Below the pieces are notes generated by a model, which was given only the letters and a program-made list of their open reading frames with translations, ran no database searches and had not been told where the DNA came from. Of a stretch of DNA of 64,000 bases, positions 34,792 through 44,433 are shown piece by piece. A program made the translations under genes and the position numbers. The stretch spans positions 263,150 through 327,149 of the forward strand of contig NZ_LN831197.1 in assembly GCF_001375535.1 (NCBI RefSeq), written 5' to 3'. Each line of letters opens with the position of its first letter. The stretch's first letter is position 1. This DNA is from Bacillus niameyensis. Its GTDB lineage: Bacteria > Bacillota > Bacilli > Bacillales > Bacillaceae_C.

Positions 34792-35505
34792 ATGGAGATA
34801 TCATTTTTGCTTGCATTAGGAGCGGGCTTGCTGTCATTTTTCTCTCCATGCATTTTTCCTGTATTACCGGCTTATTTATCTCATTTAACAGGAGGAAGAA
34901 TTCAGAATCAAAAATTACAAGTAGATCAACATTTACTATTTCAACGATCTGTTGCTTTTGTCTTAGGTTTTAGTTTGGTATTTATAGTAATGGGTGCATC
35001 AGCCACTTTAGTAGGTCAACTTTTCCAAGCGAATAGAAAATTAATTGAACATATAAGTGGAATTTTTATTGTTGTGTTTGGTCTGCAAATGTTAGGAGTT
35101 TTTAAGTTTTCTTTTTTAATGAAGGATAAAAAATGGGAGCATAAGTTGGATAAACCGAAAAACTGGTTTTCTTCGCTGTTGATTGGGATTGCGTTCGGCA
35201 GCGGTTGGACTCCGTGTGTTGGTTTGACTTTGTCGTCGATTCTTCTGCTTGCAAGTGCAAGTACGACATTCACCCAGGGAATCTTGCTGTTAGGTGTTTA
35301 TTCACTAGGAATGGCTATACCATTTTTATTGATTTCTTTCATGATGACAAAATCGCTTCGCATTATTCGCTTAATTAATCGTTACTTAGGAAAGTTTTCA
35401 ATAGTCAACGGTTCAATCATGATTATACTGGGATTATTGATTTTTTCAGGTCAATTGACGAGGATTAGTGCCTATTTTGCTGGATTTACCATTTTTGACA
35501 TATAG
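34792..35505 (+). CDS. ccdA: CcdA-family thiol-disulfide electron transporter
   Basis: A 237-residue six-helix membrane protein of the CcdA/DsbD-beta type that carries reducing equivalents from cytoplasmic thioredoxin across the membrane. The redox cysteines lie in LLSFFSPCIFPVLPAYLSHL and in FGSGWTPCVGLTLSSILLLA, the two hallmark SPC and TPC sites. ATG 34792 follows GAGGAGG; the ATG at 34738 is upstream of that site and is rejected. It is flanked by two TlpA/ResA-like genes, which are its likely electron acceptors. It may be a paralogue of the housekeeping ccdA. Confidence 0.88.
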   Translation: MEISFLLALGAGLLSFFSPCIFPVLPAYLSHLTGGRIQNQKLQVDQHLLFQRSVAFVLGFSLVFIVMGASATLVGQLFQANRKLIEHISGIFIVVFGLQMLGVFKFSFLMKDKKWEHKLDKPKNWFSSLLIGIAFGSGWTPCVGLTLSSILLLASASTTFTQGILLLGVYSLGMAIPFLLISFMMTKSLRIIRLINRYLGKFSIVNGSIMIILGLLIFSGQLTRISAYFAGFTIFDI

Positions 35506-35523
35506 TACGAGGGGGGATAAACT

Positions 35524-36123
35524 GTGAAATGGAAAGTGACTCTTTTAATTGGTATTGCGGTTTTTATAGGAGTTTTTTTGTATAAGGAATACAACAAAGA
35601 AGCTGCTTACCCATTGCCTGATGAAGATCAGCTGAATAGTTTAATCAATTATGATAATATCGTTTTGAATGATAACGGGGACAACCAAGGTGAGGTCGGA
35701 CTTAATAAGGGACAAATACCACCCGATATCCAACTGCAAACATTGAGTGGTGATCTGTTCGATCTGAGAGAATATAAGGGGAAAACAGTTATTTTAAATT
35801 TTTGGGCGACGTGGTGTCCTCCATGTCGGGCAGAAATGCCAGATATGCAAAAACTTAACGAACGTTACAAAGATGATGTAGCAGTTGTTGCAGTTAATCT
35901 AACGTCTGCAGAGAAAAATAAAGATAATATTCAAAAATTTATTGATGAATTTAAAATTGATTTCACCATTCCATTAGATGAAAACGGCCAGGTCGGGAAT
36001 TCATTCGGAGCGTACGCGATCCCAACGAGCTATATTATCGATAAAGACGGCATTATCCAACAAAAGATAATTGGTCCAATGACATACGAATGGATGGAAA
36101 ATGAAGTAAATAAACTCCGCTAA
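35524..36123 (+). CDS. Second TlpA/ResA-type thiol-disulfide oxidoreductase
   Basis: A 199-residue thioredoxin-like protein with an N-terminal membrane anchor (residues 4-18) and an acidic stalk. The active site is in LNFWATWCPPCRAEMPDMQ (CPPC) and the cis-proline region reads YAIPTSYIIDKDG. The second of the pair in this cluster is more acidic and has a longer linker than the first, so the two could have different targets. GTG 35524 follows ACGAGGGGGG. It lies 18 bases after ccdA and 13 bases before the response regulator, indicating one operon. Confidence 0.87.
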   Translation: MKWKVTLLIGIAVFIGVFLYKEYNKEAAYPLPDEDQLNSLINYDNIVLNDNGDNQGEVGLNKGQIPPDIQLQTLSGDLFDLREYKGKTVILNFWATWCPPCRAEMPDMQKLNERYKDDVAVVAVNLTSAEKNKDNIQKFIDEFKIDFTIPLDENGQVGNSFGAYAIPTSYIIDKDGIIQQKIIGPMTYEWMENEVNKLR

Positions 36124-36136
36124 AAGGTGAATATAG

Positions 36137-36832
36137 ATGTCAAAGACAATTCTAGTCATTGAAGATGATCAAATGTTGCAAAACTTAATGGCGATATACT
36201 TGAAAAAAGCTGGTTTCCACGTAGTAACAGCATCTACCGGTAAACAAGCAATAGATAATTTTCATAAATTCTCTCCGTGCTTTATCATATTAGATTTAAT
36301 GATTCCTGAAATAACGGGGGAAGAGGTGTGCGGATACATTAGAAATACATGCAAAAGTGATGTTCCTATCATTATGGTTACTGCAAAAATCAATGAACAA
36401 GAGCGGATTAAAGGATTAAAGATGGGTGCGGATGATTATGTCACAAAACCATTTAGTCCGGAGGAACTTGTAACACGAATAAATACAGTGTTAAGACGAG
36501 CTAGCCATCATTGTCAGAAAATCCAGCGGGGAAACTTGACTCTTAAACCAAAAAAACATGAGATTTGGCAAGGTACAAATAGGCTTCACTTAACTCCTTC
36601 TGAATTTGCTATTTTAAAAGAATTTATGTACCATCCTAACCAAGTTCTTACACGGGATCAGCTTTTACAAACCTTATATCCTTTGCATGAAAAGGATATA
36701 TTTGAAAGAACGATTGACGTGCATGTAAAAAATATACGTGAGAAAATTAGAAACGAGATTGATTCCCCCATAATGATTCAAACTATTAGAGGGGTGGGGT
36801 ATAAGTTTGTCATCGAAAATGAGCCAACTTAA
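36137..36832 (+). CDS. OmpR-family response regulator
   Basis: A 231-residue DNA-binding response regulator. The receiver domain has acidic residues E9-D10-D11, the phosphoacceptor D53 in FIILDLMIP, and the lysine in DDYVTKPFSPEE. The C-terminal winged helix ends in DVHVKNIREKI and TIRGVGYKFV. ATG 36137 follows AAAGGTG. The gene overlaps the histidine kinase by 26 bases. It is encoded with the redox proteins and probably controls them in response to an envelope or redox signal. Confidence 0.9.
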   Translation: MSKTILVIEDDQMLQNLMAIYLKKAGFHVVTASTGKQAIDNFHKFSPCFIILDLMIPEITGEEVCGYIRNTCKSDVPIIMVTAKINEQERIKGLKMGADDYVTKPFSPEELVTRINTVLRRASHHCQKIQRGNLTLKPKKHEIWQGTNRLHLTPSEFAILKEFMYHPNQVLTRDQLLQTLYPLHEKDIFERTIDVHVKNIREKIRNEIDSPIMIQTIRGVGYKFVIENEPT

Positions 36833-37901
36833 ACATATATCGCGCACGAAGATTTTTTGGGAGTTAACGATCATTAATTTAGTAGTAATTGCACTTGTTA
36901 TTATTATAGCAGGTGTTTCCGTTAAGGAGTTCGCCTGTTTTTTAGCGGAGGAACTAGATGATTCAGGATCCTTTAAACAAGCTAATTTCGATAGTACTAT
37001 GGATTACTATTTAATTCGAGTAAGTTTGATAGCTTTCTTTGTCGCGGTTATCGTGCATTACCAATGGATAAAAAGGATTATCGTTCCTGTACAGCGCTTA
37101 TCTGATTTGACAAAAAGAATTAGTGAAGGGGAAGAAATGCAATATGTTCCCGTTGGAGCGAACAATGAGATTGGTGAACTTACAACAAATTTTAATCAAC
37201 TTATGGATAAGCTAAAACGGAGTGAGGATCTTCGCAATCAAATGACAGCTGACCTAGCTCATGAAGTTAGAACTCCTCTCTCCAATCTAACTGGGTATTT
37301 AGAGGCTCTAAAAAATGGGGTAATCGATGCAGATCCAAAGACAATTTCATCTCTGCATGGAGAAGCAGATAGATTAAAAGTATTAATTGAGCAATTATAT
37401 CATCTTTCTGAGCATGAATGGCAGAAGCGGATGACTGTTCACACGGATAAGAACACGGCTATTCACTTTCTTGTTGAACAACTTGTTGCTATATATAAAG
37501 TTAAACTAAAAGAACAAGATCTTACCCTCCATACTTCAATTGAAAAAGCTACTCTACCAATTTCTGAGCATGTTATAAAGCAAATTCTTGGAAATCTGAT
37601 TGATAATGCGATCGTATATGCAGTAGAGGACACGATCATAACTATATCTGGATACGTAAAAGTAGATCACTATGTACTAGCAGTCTCAGGTAAAGGGCAA
37701 ATTATTCCAGAAGAAGCGAGGAATCAGCTATTTGAGCGCTTTTACCGTGTTGATCAATCAAGAAATAGACAATATGGAGGCAGTGGGTTAGGGCTAGCGA
37801 TAGTTAAAGAGTTGGTCGAGTTACAAGGTGGAAAGGTCTGGCTTGAAACAGATAGCAGAAATCATAGATTTTTATTAGAGCTCCCTTTAAATTCAAAATA
37901 A
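36807..37901 (+). CDS. Sensor histidine kinase with altered ATP-lid G1 box
   Basis: A 364-residue membrane histidine kinase. TM1 is at about 17-36 and TM2 at about 68-84, separated by a short extracellular segment; a HAMP domain follows, then the H-box with H152 in ADLAHEVRTPLSN. The N-box (GNLIDNAIVYA, 262-272) and G2 box (GGSGLGLAIV, 324-333) are normal. The G1 box, usually DxGxG, reads S294-GKGQII, with Gly in place of the adenine-binding Asp. Autokinase activity may be weak or lost. TTG 36807 follows GGGGTGGGG; it overlaps the response regulator and forms one operon with it. Confidence 0.88.
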   Translation: MSSKMSQLKHISRTKIFWELTIINLVVIALVIIIAGVSVKEFACFLAEELDDSGSFKQANFDSTMDYYLIRVSLIAFFVAVIVHYQWIKRIIVPVQRLSDLTKRISEGEEMQYVPVGANNEIGELTTNFNQLMDKLKRSEDLRNQMTADLAHEVRTPLSNLTGYLEALKNGVIDADPKTISSLHGEADRLKVLIEQLYHLSEHEWQKRMTVHTDKNTAIHFLVEQLVAIYKVKLKEQDLTLHTSIEKATLPISEHVIKQILGNLIDNAIVYAVEDTIITISGYVKVDHYVLAVSGKGQIIPEEARNQLFERFYRVDQSRNRQYGGSGLGLAIVKELVELQGGKVWLETDSRNHRFLLELPLNSK

Positions 37902-38127
37902 AATTTTAGATGGATATATAGAACGTATTGCTTGGAACATAATTGATTCAAGCTTTTTCTGTGATTAAGCTGAAAACATCCCTGGACTTCAGCCCGCGGA
38001 GATTCATGAATAGTACAAATGCTTCAAAAGCGTTTAGGGTTGGTGACAAGGACTGTTTGAGAAACTGCTTGATATTTCACTGAAAAAAAGAGACAATTAA
38101 TTAAAAGGATAGAGGGAGTTGCTATTC

Positions 38128-38586
38128 ATGACGATAGATGATAGACTCCAACAGCACGATGAAGATGTAGTTGCGGGGTTGGAAAGACACCTTCGATATA
38201 TTTCTGGGATTATAAAACAGAAGGGTCGCGTTATATTAACTGATTTTTCAATTACTCCTCCTCAATTTATTGCGTTACAATGGTTGTCAGAAAGTGGGGA
38301 CATGACAATTGGGGAGTTATCGAATAAAATGTTTTTAGCATGCAGTACAACAACCGATTTGATTGATCGTATGGAGAAAAAAGAACTGGTTATGCGTGTC
38401 AGGGATCCTAATGATCGACGAGTTGTAAGGATTCATTTATTGGAAAAAGGAAAGAAAATTATTGGTGAAGTTATACGCCAGCGGAGAGCATATCTTAATG
38501 ATGTTCTTACAGGCTTTTCGCCTGACGAGGTGATAAAACTCAGTGGGCATTTGGCAAAACTTCATCAAGATATGAAAAAAAATTAG
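38128..38586 (+). CDS. ysmB: MarR-family regulator, YsmB-like
   Basis: A 152-residue winged-helix regulator. The DNA-binding part reads MTIGELSNKMFLACSTTTDLIDRMEKK (cited in part) and the wing follows in VRDPNDRRVVRIHLLEKG, the MarR signature. The position directly upstream of racE matches ysmB of Bacillus subtilis, which is the basis of the name. ATG 38128 follows AGAGGGAG; a TTG at 38119 is in frame but overlaps that site. It is the first gene of the conserved backbone block in the window. The regulon is not known. Confidence 0.85.
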   Translation: MTIDDRLQQHDEDVVAGLERHLRYISGIIKQKGRVILTDFSITPPQFIALQWLSESGDMTIGELSNKMFLACSTTTDLIDRMEKKELVMRVRDPNDRRVVRIHLLEKGKKIIGEVIRQRRAYLNDVLTGFSPDEVIKLSGHLAKLHQDMKKN

Positions 38587-38669
38587 AAAATAGTATGCTT
38601 CAATCGAGTTGATAAAGTCTAAAGCGATATAAGCAGCTAGATCCTATGTTAGACAAGAGGCGGGGAAAT

Positions 38670-39488
38670 TTGGAACAAGCAATAGGAGTCATAGATTCGG
38701 GAGTTGGCGGATTAACAGTCGCAAAAGAAATTATGAGGCAAATGCCTAATGAGATTATTTACTATGTAGGGGACACAGCCCGATGCCCATATGGACCGAG
38801 GCCAAAACATGAAGTGAGAAAGTTCACTTTACAAATGGCTGGATTTTTAATCAAGCAAAATATAAAAATGCTCGTAATAGCGTGTAATACGGCTACTGCA
38901 GTTGTCCTGGAGGAACTTCAGGAGCTGCTTGATATTCCGGTTGTAGGCGTTATTGCTCCTGGTTCAAGAGCGGCTTTAAAAGTAACAAAGGGTGGGAAAA
39001 TTGGAATCTTAGGAACGATCGGGACGATTAAGAGCGAGGCCTACATTCGTGAGTTAAAATTAATCAACCATCAAGTAGATGTTATCCAACTTGCATGTCC
39101 TAAGTTTGTTCCTATTGTGGAAAGCTTTGAATACCAAAGTAGTGTTGCAAGAAAAGTGGTTGCTGAAACTTTAGTACCAATAAAAGGAAGTAAAATTGAT
39201 ACGCTCGTTTTAGGTTGTACCCACTACCCATTGCTTGGACCAATTATTCAAGATGAAATGGGACCTGATGTTACAGTGATTAGTTCGGGAGAAGAAACGG
39301 CCCAAGAGGTTAGCACCATCCTCGATTATAAGGATAAGTTAAATTCTTCCATCACTAAACCACAACATCGTTTCTTTACAACAGGTTCAAGAGCTATTTT
39401 TAAAAGAATTGCTTCTGATTGGTTAAAAATCGAAAATCCAGAAATTGAATTTGCCCGTTTGTCGAACCAAGAAAAACGGTTATATTGA
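38670..39488 (+). CDS. racE: Glutamate racemase
   Basis: Converts L-glutamate to D-glutamate for peptidoglycan and is essential in most bacilli. The protein (272 aa, the same as B. subtilis RacE) shows the N-terminal [16 protein letters not shown]. The two catalytic cysteines are in [11 protein letters not shown] and [14 protein letters not shown] 38670 is preferred as it matches the usual N-terminus ([10 protein letters not shown]) and follows AAGAGGCGG; ATG 38646 is the alternative. The gene order marR-racE-gerM-rph matches other Bacillus genomes. A strong terminator follows. Confidence 0.95.
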   Translation: MEQAIGVIDSGVGGLTVAKEIMRQMPNEIIYYVGDTARCPYGPRPKHEVRKFTLQMAGFLIKQNIKMLVIACNTATAVVLEELQELLDIPVVGVIAPGSRAALKVTKGGKIGILGTIGTIKSEAYIRELKLINHQVDVIQLACPKFVPIVESFEYQSSVARKVVAETLVPIKGSKIDTLVLGCTHYPLLGPIIQDEMGPDVTVISSGEETAQEVSTILDYKDKLNSSITKPQHRFFTTGSRAIFKRIASDWLKIENPEIEFARLSNQEKRLY

Positions 39489-39493
39489 AATGA

Positions 39494-39524
39494 AAAAACA
39501 GCTCACTAATGGAGCTGTTTTTTT
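39494..39524 (+). terminator. Intrinsic terminator after racE
   Basis: AAAAACAGCTC (39494-39504) pairs with GAGCTGTTTTT (39512-39522), followed by more T. Confidence 0.9.
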
Positions 39525-39894
39525 ATAACTAAAATTAAATCCTTTTTTAATCTTTCGACACTATGTGAAGAAAAAATAGCATTTGTGTATCCACGAAGAC
39601 TGGTCTTTTGGTAAATTGAACGGGCCTTTTTATTCGTATGAAATTGTTTTCCTTCCTAAACTGATTGAAGTTTGGCTGTACTATACGAATCCGATTAAGA
39701 ATGAGACGCCGTGCTAATTCTGACTGAACGTTGAAAGGCTATATATTTAACTAATCCCCTTTCACAAAGCGTCATAGTCGTGTTTGGATATTTCAACACT
39801 GATTTTTTTCAGAAAAACTTTTGTTAAAGACGGTCTATTCTATAATGGAGGCTCGTATACATGTAGTACAAACTGTCTTAGGAGGGGTACGAAC
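39525..39894. other. Long spacer between racE terminator and gerM
   Basis: About 370 bases with no recognised gene on either strand. A TATAAT lies at about 39838-39843 but has no well-spaced -35, and the gerM Shine-Dalgarno GGAGGGG is at 39881-39887. Because gerM is a sporulation gene in B. subtilis, a sporulation sigma-factor promoter is expected here; I could not assign one. A minus-strand frame of about 40 codons was translated and matches nothing I know. Confidence 0.4.
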
Positions 39895-40959
39895 ATGTCA
39901 AAACAGGCAAAATTAGCCTTGACACTAGCTGGAGTACTAACAGCAAGTATGTTTCTTACGGGCTGCGGTTTATTCGGCAAAGATAAAGAAAGTCTTGATC
40001 CGCCAGGAGAAGTAACGCATTTAAAAGAAGGGGAAAACCTTGAAACTTCTCCTGAAACAGAAACTACCGCTGAGGAAAATACGGACACAGTCATGAGAGA
40101 TATTTACCTAATTGACAAAAATGGTTACGTGGTTGCGCAATCTTTGCCATTACCACAAATTAAAGGTATCGCTAAAGAAGCTTTGATGCACCTAGTATCA
40201 GATGGACCGATATCTGATATGCTTCCAAATGGATTTAGAACTGCGATCCCAGCAGGGACTGAAGTAGATGTTGATATTCAAGATGGTGTTGCAACAGTTG
40301 ACTTTTCTGAAGAATTCACTTCCTATGAAGAGAAGGATGAACAAAATATTCTTGAGTCTATCACTTGGACGTTAACACAGTTTGATTCAGTTAATTCTGT
40401 TGTATTAAAAGTTAACGGGTATCCATTAACTGAAATGCCAAAAGGAGGAACCCCGATCAGTGATAAAGGACTTAGTCGTGCAGATGGAATAAATATAGAC
40501 TACGCAGATGTGGGAGATATTACGAACACTAGACCTGTTACTGTTTATTATTTAGGACAATCAGATGAAAAGCCTTATTATGTGCCTGTCACTAGAAGGG
40601 TTTCCAATAGTGAAAAGAATGATATTACGGCAGTCATCAATCAATTAGTTGAAGGGCCTGGTTTGCAAACTGAATTAGCGAGTGCTCTTCATAATGATGT
40701 ACAATTGATTGAAGAACCTTCAATCGGAGAAGGGAATGTTACCCTGAATTTTAACGAGTTTATACTTGGAAATAGTAATGAAGAAAAAATAATCTCCAAT
40801 GAAACCCTAGAGTCCATTGTTCTTTCTTTAACTGAGCAAGAAGGCATTGAAAGTGTGTCAATTGCTGTTGATGGTGCTGAAGAAATTGTTAACGAACAAG
40901 GTGAACCTTTAACAGCTCCAGTCACTCGCCCGGAAAAAGTGAATACAGGTAGTTTTTAA
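39895..40959 (+). CDS. gerM: Spore germination/sporulation lipoprotein GerM
   Basis: A 354-residue lipoprotein needed in B. subtilis for normal sporulation and germination. The signal peptide ends SMFLTGCGLFG. Two GerM domains follow, at about residues 75-190 and 215-330, each with the pattern VDFSEEF or LNFNEFI and a closing VDG-type turn (VVLKVNGYPL, VSIAVDGAEE). ATG 39895 follows TTAGGAGGGG; the longer frame upstream from 39784 is rejected. The position between racE and rph is the standard Bacillus arrangement. A terminator follows. Confidence 0.92.
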   Translation: MSKQAKLALTLAGVLTASMFLTGCGLFGKDKESLDPPGEVTHLKEGENLETSPETETTAEENTDTVMRDIYLIDKNGYVVAQSLPLPQIKGIAKEALMHLVSDGPISDMLPNGFRTAIPAGTEVDVDIQDGVATVDFSEEFTSYEEKDEQNILESITWTLTQFDSVNSVVLKVNGYPLTEMPKGGTPISDKGLSRADGINIDYADVGDITNTRPVTVYYLGQSDEKPYYVPVTRRVSNSEKNDITAVINQLVEGPGLQTELASALHNDVQLIEEPSIGEGNVTLNFNEFILGNSNEEKIISNETLESIVLSLTEQEGIESVSIAVDGAEEIVNEQGEPLTAPVTRPEKVNTGSF

Positions 40960-40993
40960 AACGTAGAGTTTGTTATACTATATAAATAAGTGA

Positions 40994-41025
40994 AAGAGGC
41001 TGGCATAACGCAGCCTCTTATATTT
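40994..41025 (+). terminator. Intrinsic terminator after gerM
   Basis: AAGAGGCTG (40994-41002) pairs with CAGCCTCTT (41011-41019), followed by ATATTTTG. Confidence 0.8.
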
Positions 41026-41135
41026 TGTTTATAGTTAAGTTAAATTCCCAAGGTTTATATAAAACCTTCAAAATAGCAACTACACTTTTGGGATAAACTA
41101 TACACAAATGCACATATTTAAAGGAGGAAATTTAT

Positions 41136-41897
41136 TTGCGTCCTGATGGAAGAAATCCAGATAATTTAAGAACTGTACATATTGAAAAGAATTACCTTAC
41201 ACATCCTGAGGGGTCTGTTTTAATTACAGTTGGTGATACAAAGGTAATTTGTGCGGCCAGCATAGAAGACCGTGTTCCTCCATTTATGCGTGGCGAAGGA
41301 AAAGGATGGATTACTGCAGAATATGCCATGTTACCAAGGGCAACTGAGACAAGAAATATCCGCGAATCGTCAAAAGGTAAAGTCTCTGGTAGAACGATGG
41401 AAATTCAAAGATTAATCGGAAGATCTCTACGGTCAATTGTAAATCTTGAGGCGATAGGTGAGAAGACTGTCTGGGTAGATTGTGATGTAATCCAGGCTGA
41501 TGGAGGAACGAGAACAGCTTCCATTACAGGTGCCTTTGTAGCGGTTGCACTAGCGTTATCCAAACTTTATGAGGAAAAAAGAATAAACACTTTTCCTATT
41601 ATCGATTTTCTTGCTGCGACAAGTGTCGGTATTAACCAAAATCAGGAAGTTATTTTAGATTTGAATTATGTAGAGGATAGCACTGCAGCTGTTGATATGA
41701 ATATTGTAATGACAGGAAATGGGGAGTTTGTTGAAATCCAAGGCACTGGGGAGGAAGCAACTTTTTCTGCTTCACAACTTCAAGAAATGCTTGCAACTGC
41801 GGAAGTAGGATTAAAACAATTAATGAGTATTCAAAGAGAAGTACTCGGGGATGTTGCGAATTTAATTGATGAGCAAGTGGAGAGAAAAAAAGGATGA
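41136..41897 (+). CDS. rph: Ribonuclease PH
   Basis: Phosphate-dependent exoribonuclease that trims tRNA 3' ends, 253 aa. [14 protein letters not shown] is the usual N-terminus. [30 protein letters not shown] and [19 protein letters not shown] carry RNA- and phosphate-binding residues. TTG 41136 follows AAAGGAGG. It overlaps the next gene by 4 bases (rph stop within the start of rdgB), as in other bacilli. The two enzymes form an RNA/nucleotide quality-control pair. Confidence 0.96.
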   Translation: MRPDGRNPDNLRTVHIEKNYLTHPEGSVLITVGDTKVICAASIEDRVPPFMRGEGKGWITAEYAMLPRATETRNIRESSKGKVSGRTMEIQRLIGRSLRSIVNLEAIGEKTVWVDCDVIQADGGTRTASITGAFVAVALALSKLYEEKRINTFPIIDFLAATSVGINQNQEVILDLNYVEDSTAAVDMNIVMTGNGEFVEIQGTGEEATFSASQLQEMLATAEVGLKQLMSIQREVLGDVANLIDEQVERKKG

Positions 41898-42496
41898 AAA
41901 AGATTATTATCGCTACAAAAAACAAGGGGAAAGCAGCGGAATTTAAAACCTTATTTTCTGAGTATGGAGTAGAAGTGTTGACTTTGTTAGACATTGAAAA
42001 TGCTCCAGATATCGAAGAAACGGGAAATAGTTTCGAGGAAAATGCGGCTCTTAAAGCAGAAGGAATTTCTAATTTGACCGATACAATCGTTATTGCCGAT
42101 GATTCAGGTCTGATTGTAGATGAATTAGATGGGATGCCCGGAATTTATTCTGCCAGATACGCGGGGTTAGAAAAAAATGATGAGGATAATATTAATAAGC
42201 TTCTATTCGAAATGAGAGAAGTTCCAGAAAATAAAAGAACTGCTCGTTTCTATTGTTCACTTGCTGTCGCGATTCCGGGAGAAAAAACGATTGTCGTTTC
42301 GGGTAAATGTGAAGGATTTATATTAAAAGAGAGACGAGGTCATAATGGATTTGGTTATGATCCCGTATTTTTTGTAACAGTGTCAGGTAAATCAATGGCT
42401 GAACTTTCTAATGAAGAGAAAAATAGGATTAGTCATCGTGCAGAAGCCCTGCAGAACTTAGTGCCTGTGCTAAAAGAGTTATTTAAGAGAAGGTAA
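41894..42496 (+). CDS. rdgB: XTP/dITP diphosphatase (YsnA/RdgB)
   Basis: Hydrolyses non-canonical purine triphosphates (dITP, XTP) to keep them out of DNA and RNA. The 200-residue HAM1/RdgB protein starts [17 protein letters not shown], the nucleotide-binding loop. It also carries [22 protein letters not shown] (cited in part) with the catalytic Asp, and [12 protein letters not shown]. The start overlaps the end of rph. In Bacillus subtilis ysnB follows at once; here a terminator overlaps the stop codon and ysnB is 12.5 kb away. Confidence 0.95.
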   Translation: MKKIIIATKNKGKAAEFKTLFSEYGVEVLTLLDIENAPDIEETGNSFEENAALKAEGISNLTDTIVIADDSGLIVDELDGMPGIYSARYAGLEKNDEDNINKLLFEMREVPENKRTARFYCSLAVAIPGEKTIVVSGKCEGFILKERRGHNGFGYDPVFFVTVSGKSMAELSNEEKNRISHRAEALQNLVPVLKELFKRR

Positions 42497-42528
42497 GATG
42501 TGTCGAGTCTTACCTTCTATTTTTTTTA
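42488..42528 (+). terminator. Intrinsic terminator overlapping the rdgB stop codon
   Basis: AGAAGGTAAGA (42488-42498) pairs with TCTTACCTTCT (42508-42518), followed by eight T. The rdgB stop TAA lies within the left arm. It marks the end of the conserved block before the sulfatase cluster. Confidence 0.92.
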
Positions 42529-42652
42529 TCACATTAAATAACTATTAGGCATTATTAAAAGTAGTGATGAAGTGTTCTAGTATTCACAGTAGCTGCTAGT
42601 TTTACAGTAACGAGAAGACTAACGACAAAATAATTCAAATTTGCGAAAAAGG

Positions 42653-42680
42653 TTGACAATAATGTAAGCGTTCATATAAA
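42653..42680 (+). promoter_or_regulatory. Sigma-A promoter with cre-like site in its spacer
   Basis: TTGACA (42653-42658) and TATAAA (42675-42680) are 16 bases apart. Within, TGTAAGCGTTCATA (42663-42676) matches 12 of 14 positions of the CcpA cre consensus TGWAARCGYTWNCW. A CcpA site here would block RNA polymerase, giving glucose repression of the first binding-protein and sulfatase genes. The leader to the ATG is about 130 bases. Confidence 0.65.
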
Positions 42681-42819
42681 TTTAAGATAGTTAGTTAAAT
42701 TAATTATCTTTTAGATTTTACTAGTTAAGAGGGGAGGAGCTATTTAAAACTCAAACACTATCGATAATTTAGGGGAATGTATGCGCTTTAATACTTAAAA
42801 AGACTAGGGGGTATACTTT

Positions 42820-44421
42820 ATGAAGAGTAAAATTTTATTAGTATTATTTTCTTTAGTTCTAATCTTTATGACAGCCTGCAGTGCAAAGAAGGAAGTAGAA
42901 GGACCAAATGATGGGGAGAAGGAGTTTTTAAACAAAACTGGTTTTCCAATTGTCAATGAGGAAATCAATCTAGAAATTTTTGCCGGACAAGCTCCAGCAA
43001 CGAATCCAGATTGGAATGATGTTATGATATTCAATGAGTATGAAAAGATGACTAATATGAATATTAAATGGAAAATGGTTCCTCATGCAGGACTTGCGGA
43101 ACAACGAAATCTTGCTCTTGGTAGCGGTAATTTACCAGACGCATTTCATAGTGCGTCCATGCCTGTATCTGATATTATGCGTTATGGAGAGCAAGGTGTA
43201 TTCATACCACTAAATGATTTAATTGATGAGTATGCACCTAACTTTAAAGCCTTGATGGAAAAATATCCTGAAATAAAAGCAGGAGTAACGATGCCAGACG
43301 GAAATATTTATGGCTTTCCACAAATGGCTGATCCAGAATTCCTTTCATATCGTATGGGGCCTAAACCATTTGTTCGAAAAGACTGGCTTGAAGTCCTTAA
43401 CATGGATATTCCCGAAACAACAGATGAGTATTATCAATATTTGAAAGCGGTTAAAGAGGATAGTCCCAGTGGTGGTAAAGTAGAGGAAATTCCATTTGGA
43501 GCTCCATATATTGACCCGTTATTTGCGTATTTGAGGGGCTCTTTTGGTTTAGCTAACAAAGGATCTGGTGGTGGATATTTGGACTTGGATCCAGAAACAG
43601 GTGATTATCGTTTTTGGCCAATTTCAGAACGATACAAAGAGCTGCTTGAATATATGCATAAATTGTATAGTGAAGGATTAATTGAACAAAATCTTTACTC
43701 AATTGAGCATACGCAATACTTAGCAAATCAAGATGAAGGAAAGTATGGTAGTATTATTTGGTATAGTCCTATGCAGATTATTAAAGATTATGGAACCCAG
43801 TATATTGGTTTGCCACAGCTTGCAGGACCACATGGGGATAAAATATGGACAACACTTTATGATGCTGTATTAAACCCTGGAGCATTTCTAATTACGAGCG
43901 AAAATAAATATCCTGAAGCTACTGTTAGATGGATTGATCATTTCTATGGCGATGAAGGATTAGAGTTATTCTTCATGGGAATAGAAGGCGAAACCTATGA
44001 GATAGATGAAAATGGTAAAGCCGTATACATGGATCATATTGTAAATAGTAAAGATGGATTGACAATAGAAAAAGAGTGGGCAAAATATTTGACATTCCCT
44101 GGTGGCGGCTTCCCATCGATGACAACACTAGATTATTTCCAAGGCGCAGAAAGTAAGCCAGATGAAATGGCAACTGCAGAGTTATTAGCACCGAATTTAG
44201 TAGAAGAACCATGGCTGTCTATAAGACATACAAATGAGGAAACTAATCAATTACAAGGTGTCGGTACGGATATCGAAAAGTATGTTGTTGAAATGAGGGA
44301 TAAATTTATTGTTGGAACTGAACCACTCTTGAATTTTGACGATTATGTTAAAACACTTGAGCGCATGGGCCTAGAAGAATATATGAATCTAAAAATTAAG
44401 GCGATTGAGAGGAAAAAATAG
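42820..44421 (+). CDS. Extracellular solute-binding lipoprotein (LplA-like), first of two in the sulfatase cluster
   Basis: A 533-residue ABC receptor lipoprotein; the signal peptide ends LIFMTACSAKKE. Type 1 binding-protein features include EYEKMTNMNIKWKMVPH, SGNLPDAFHSA and FVRKDWLEVLNMDIPETTDEY. ATG 42820 follows CTAGGGGG. It is followed by a sulfatase gene rather than by permeases, and a palindrome plus terminator lie after it. It presumably delivers its ligand to the permease pair encoded at 49.0-50.8 kb, which has its own receptor as well. Carbon repression is suggested by the promoter. The ligand is unknown. Confidence 0.9.
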   Translation: MKSKILLVLFSLVLIFMTACSAKKEVEGPNDGEKEFLNKTGFPIVNEEINLEIFAGQAPATNPDWNDVMIFNEYEKMTNMNIKWKMVPHAGLAEQRNLALGSGNLPDAFHSASMPVSDIMRYGEQGVFIPLNDLIDEYAPNFKALMEKYPEIKAGVTMPDGNIYGFPQMADPEFLSYRMGPKPFVRKDWLEVLNMDIPETTDEYYQYLKAVKEDSPSGGKVEEIPFGAPYIDPLFAYLRGSFGLANKGSGGGYLDLDPETGDYRFWPISERYKELLEYMHKLYSEGLIEQNLYSIEHTQYLANQDEGKYGSIIWYSPMQIIKDYGTQYIGLPQLAGPHGDKIWTTLYDAVLNPGAFLITSENKYPEATVRWIDHFYGDEGLELFFMGIEGETYEIDENGKAVYMDHIVNSKDGLTIEKEWAKYLTFPGGGFPSMTTLDYFQGAESKPDEMATAELLAPNLVEEPWLSIRHTNEETNQLQGVGTDIEKYVVEMRDKFIVGTEPLLNFDDYVKTLERMGLEEYMNLKIKAIERKK

Positions 44422-44433
44422 TAATTTGGTAAG

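Noticed and set aside
37902-38127. Spacer between the histidine kinase and marR examined for relic genes
   Set aside because: Translations of both strands gave short pieces with stops and no recognisable segments.
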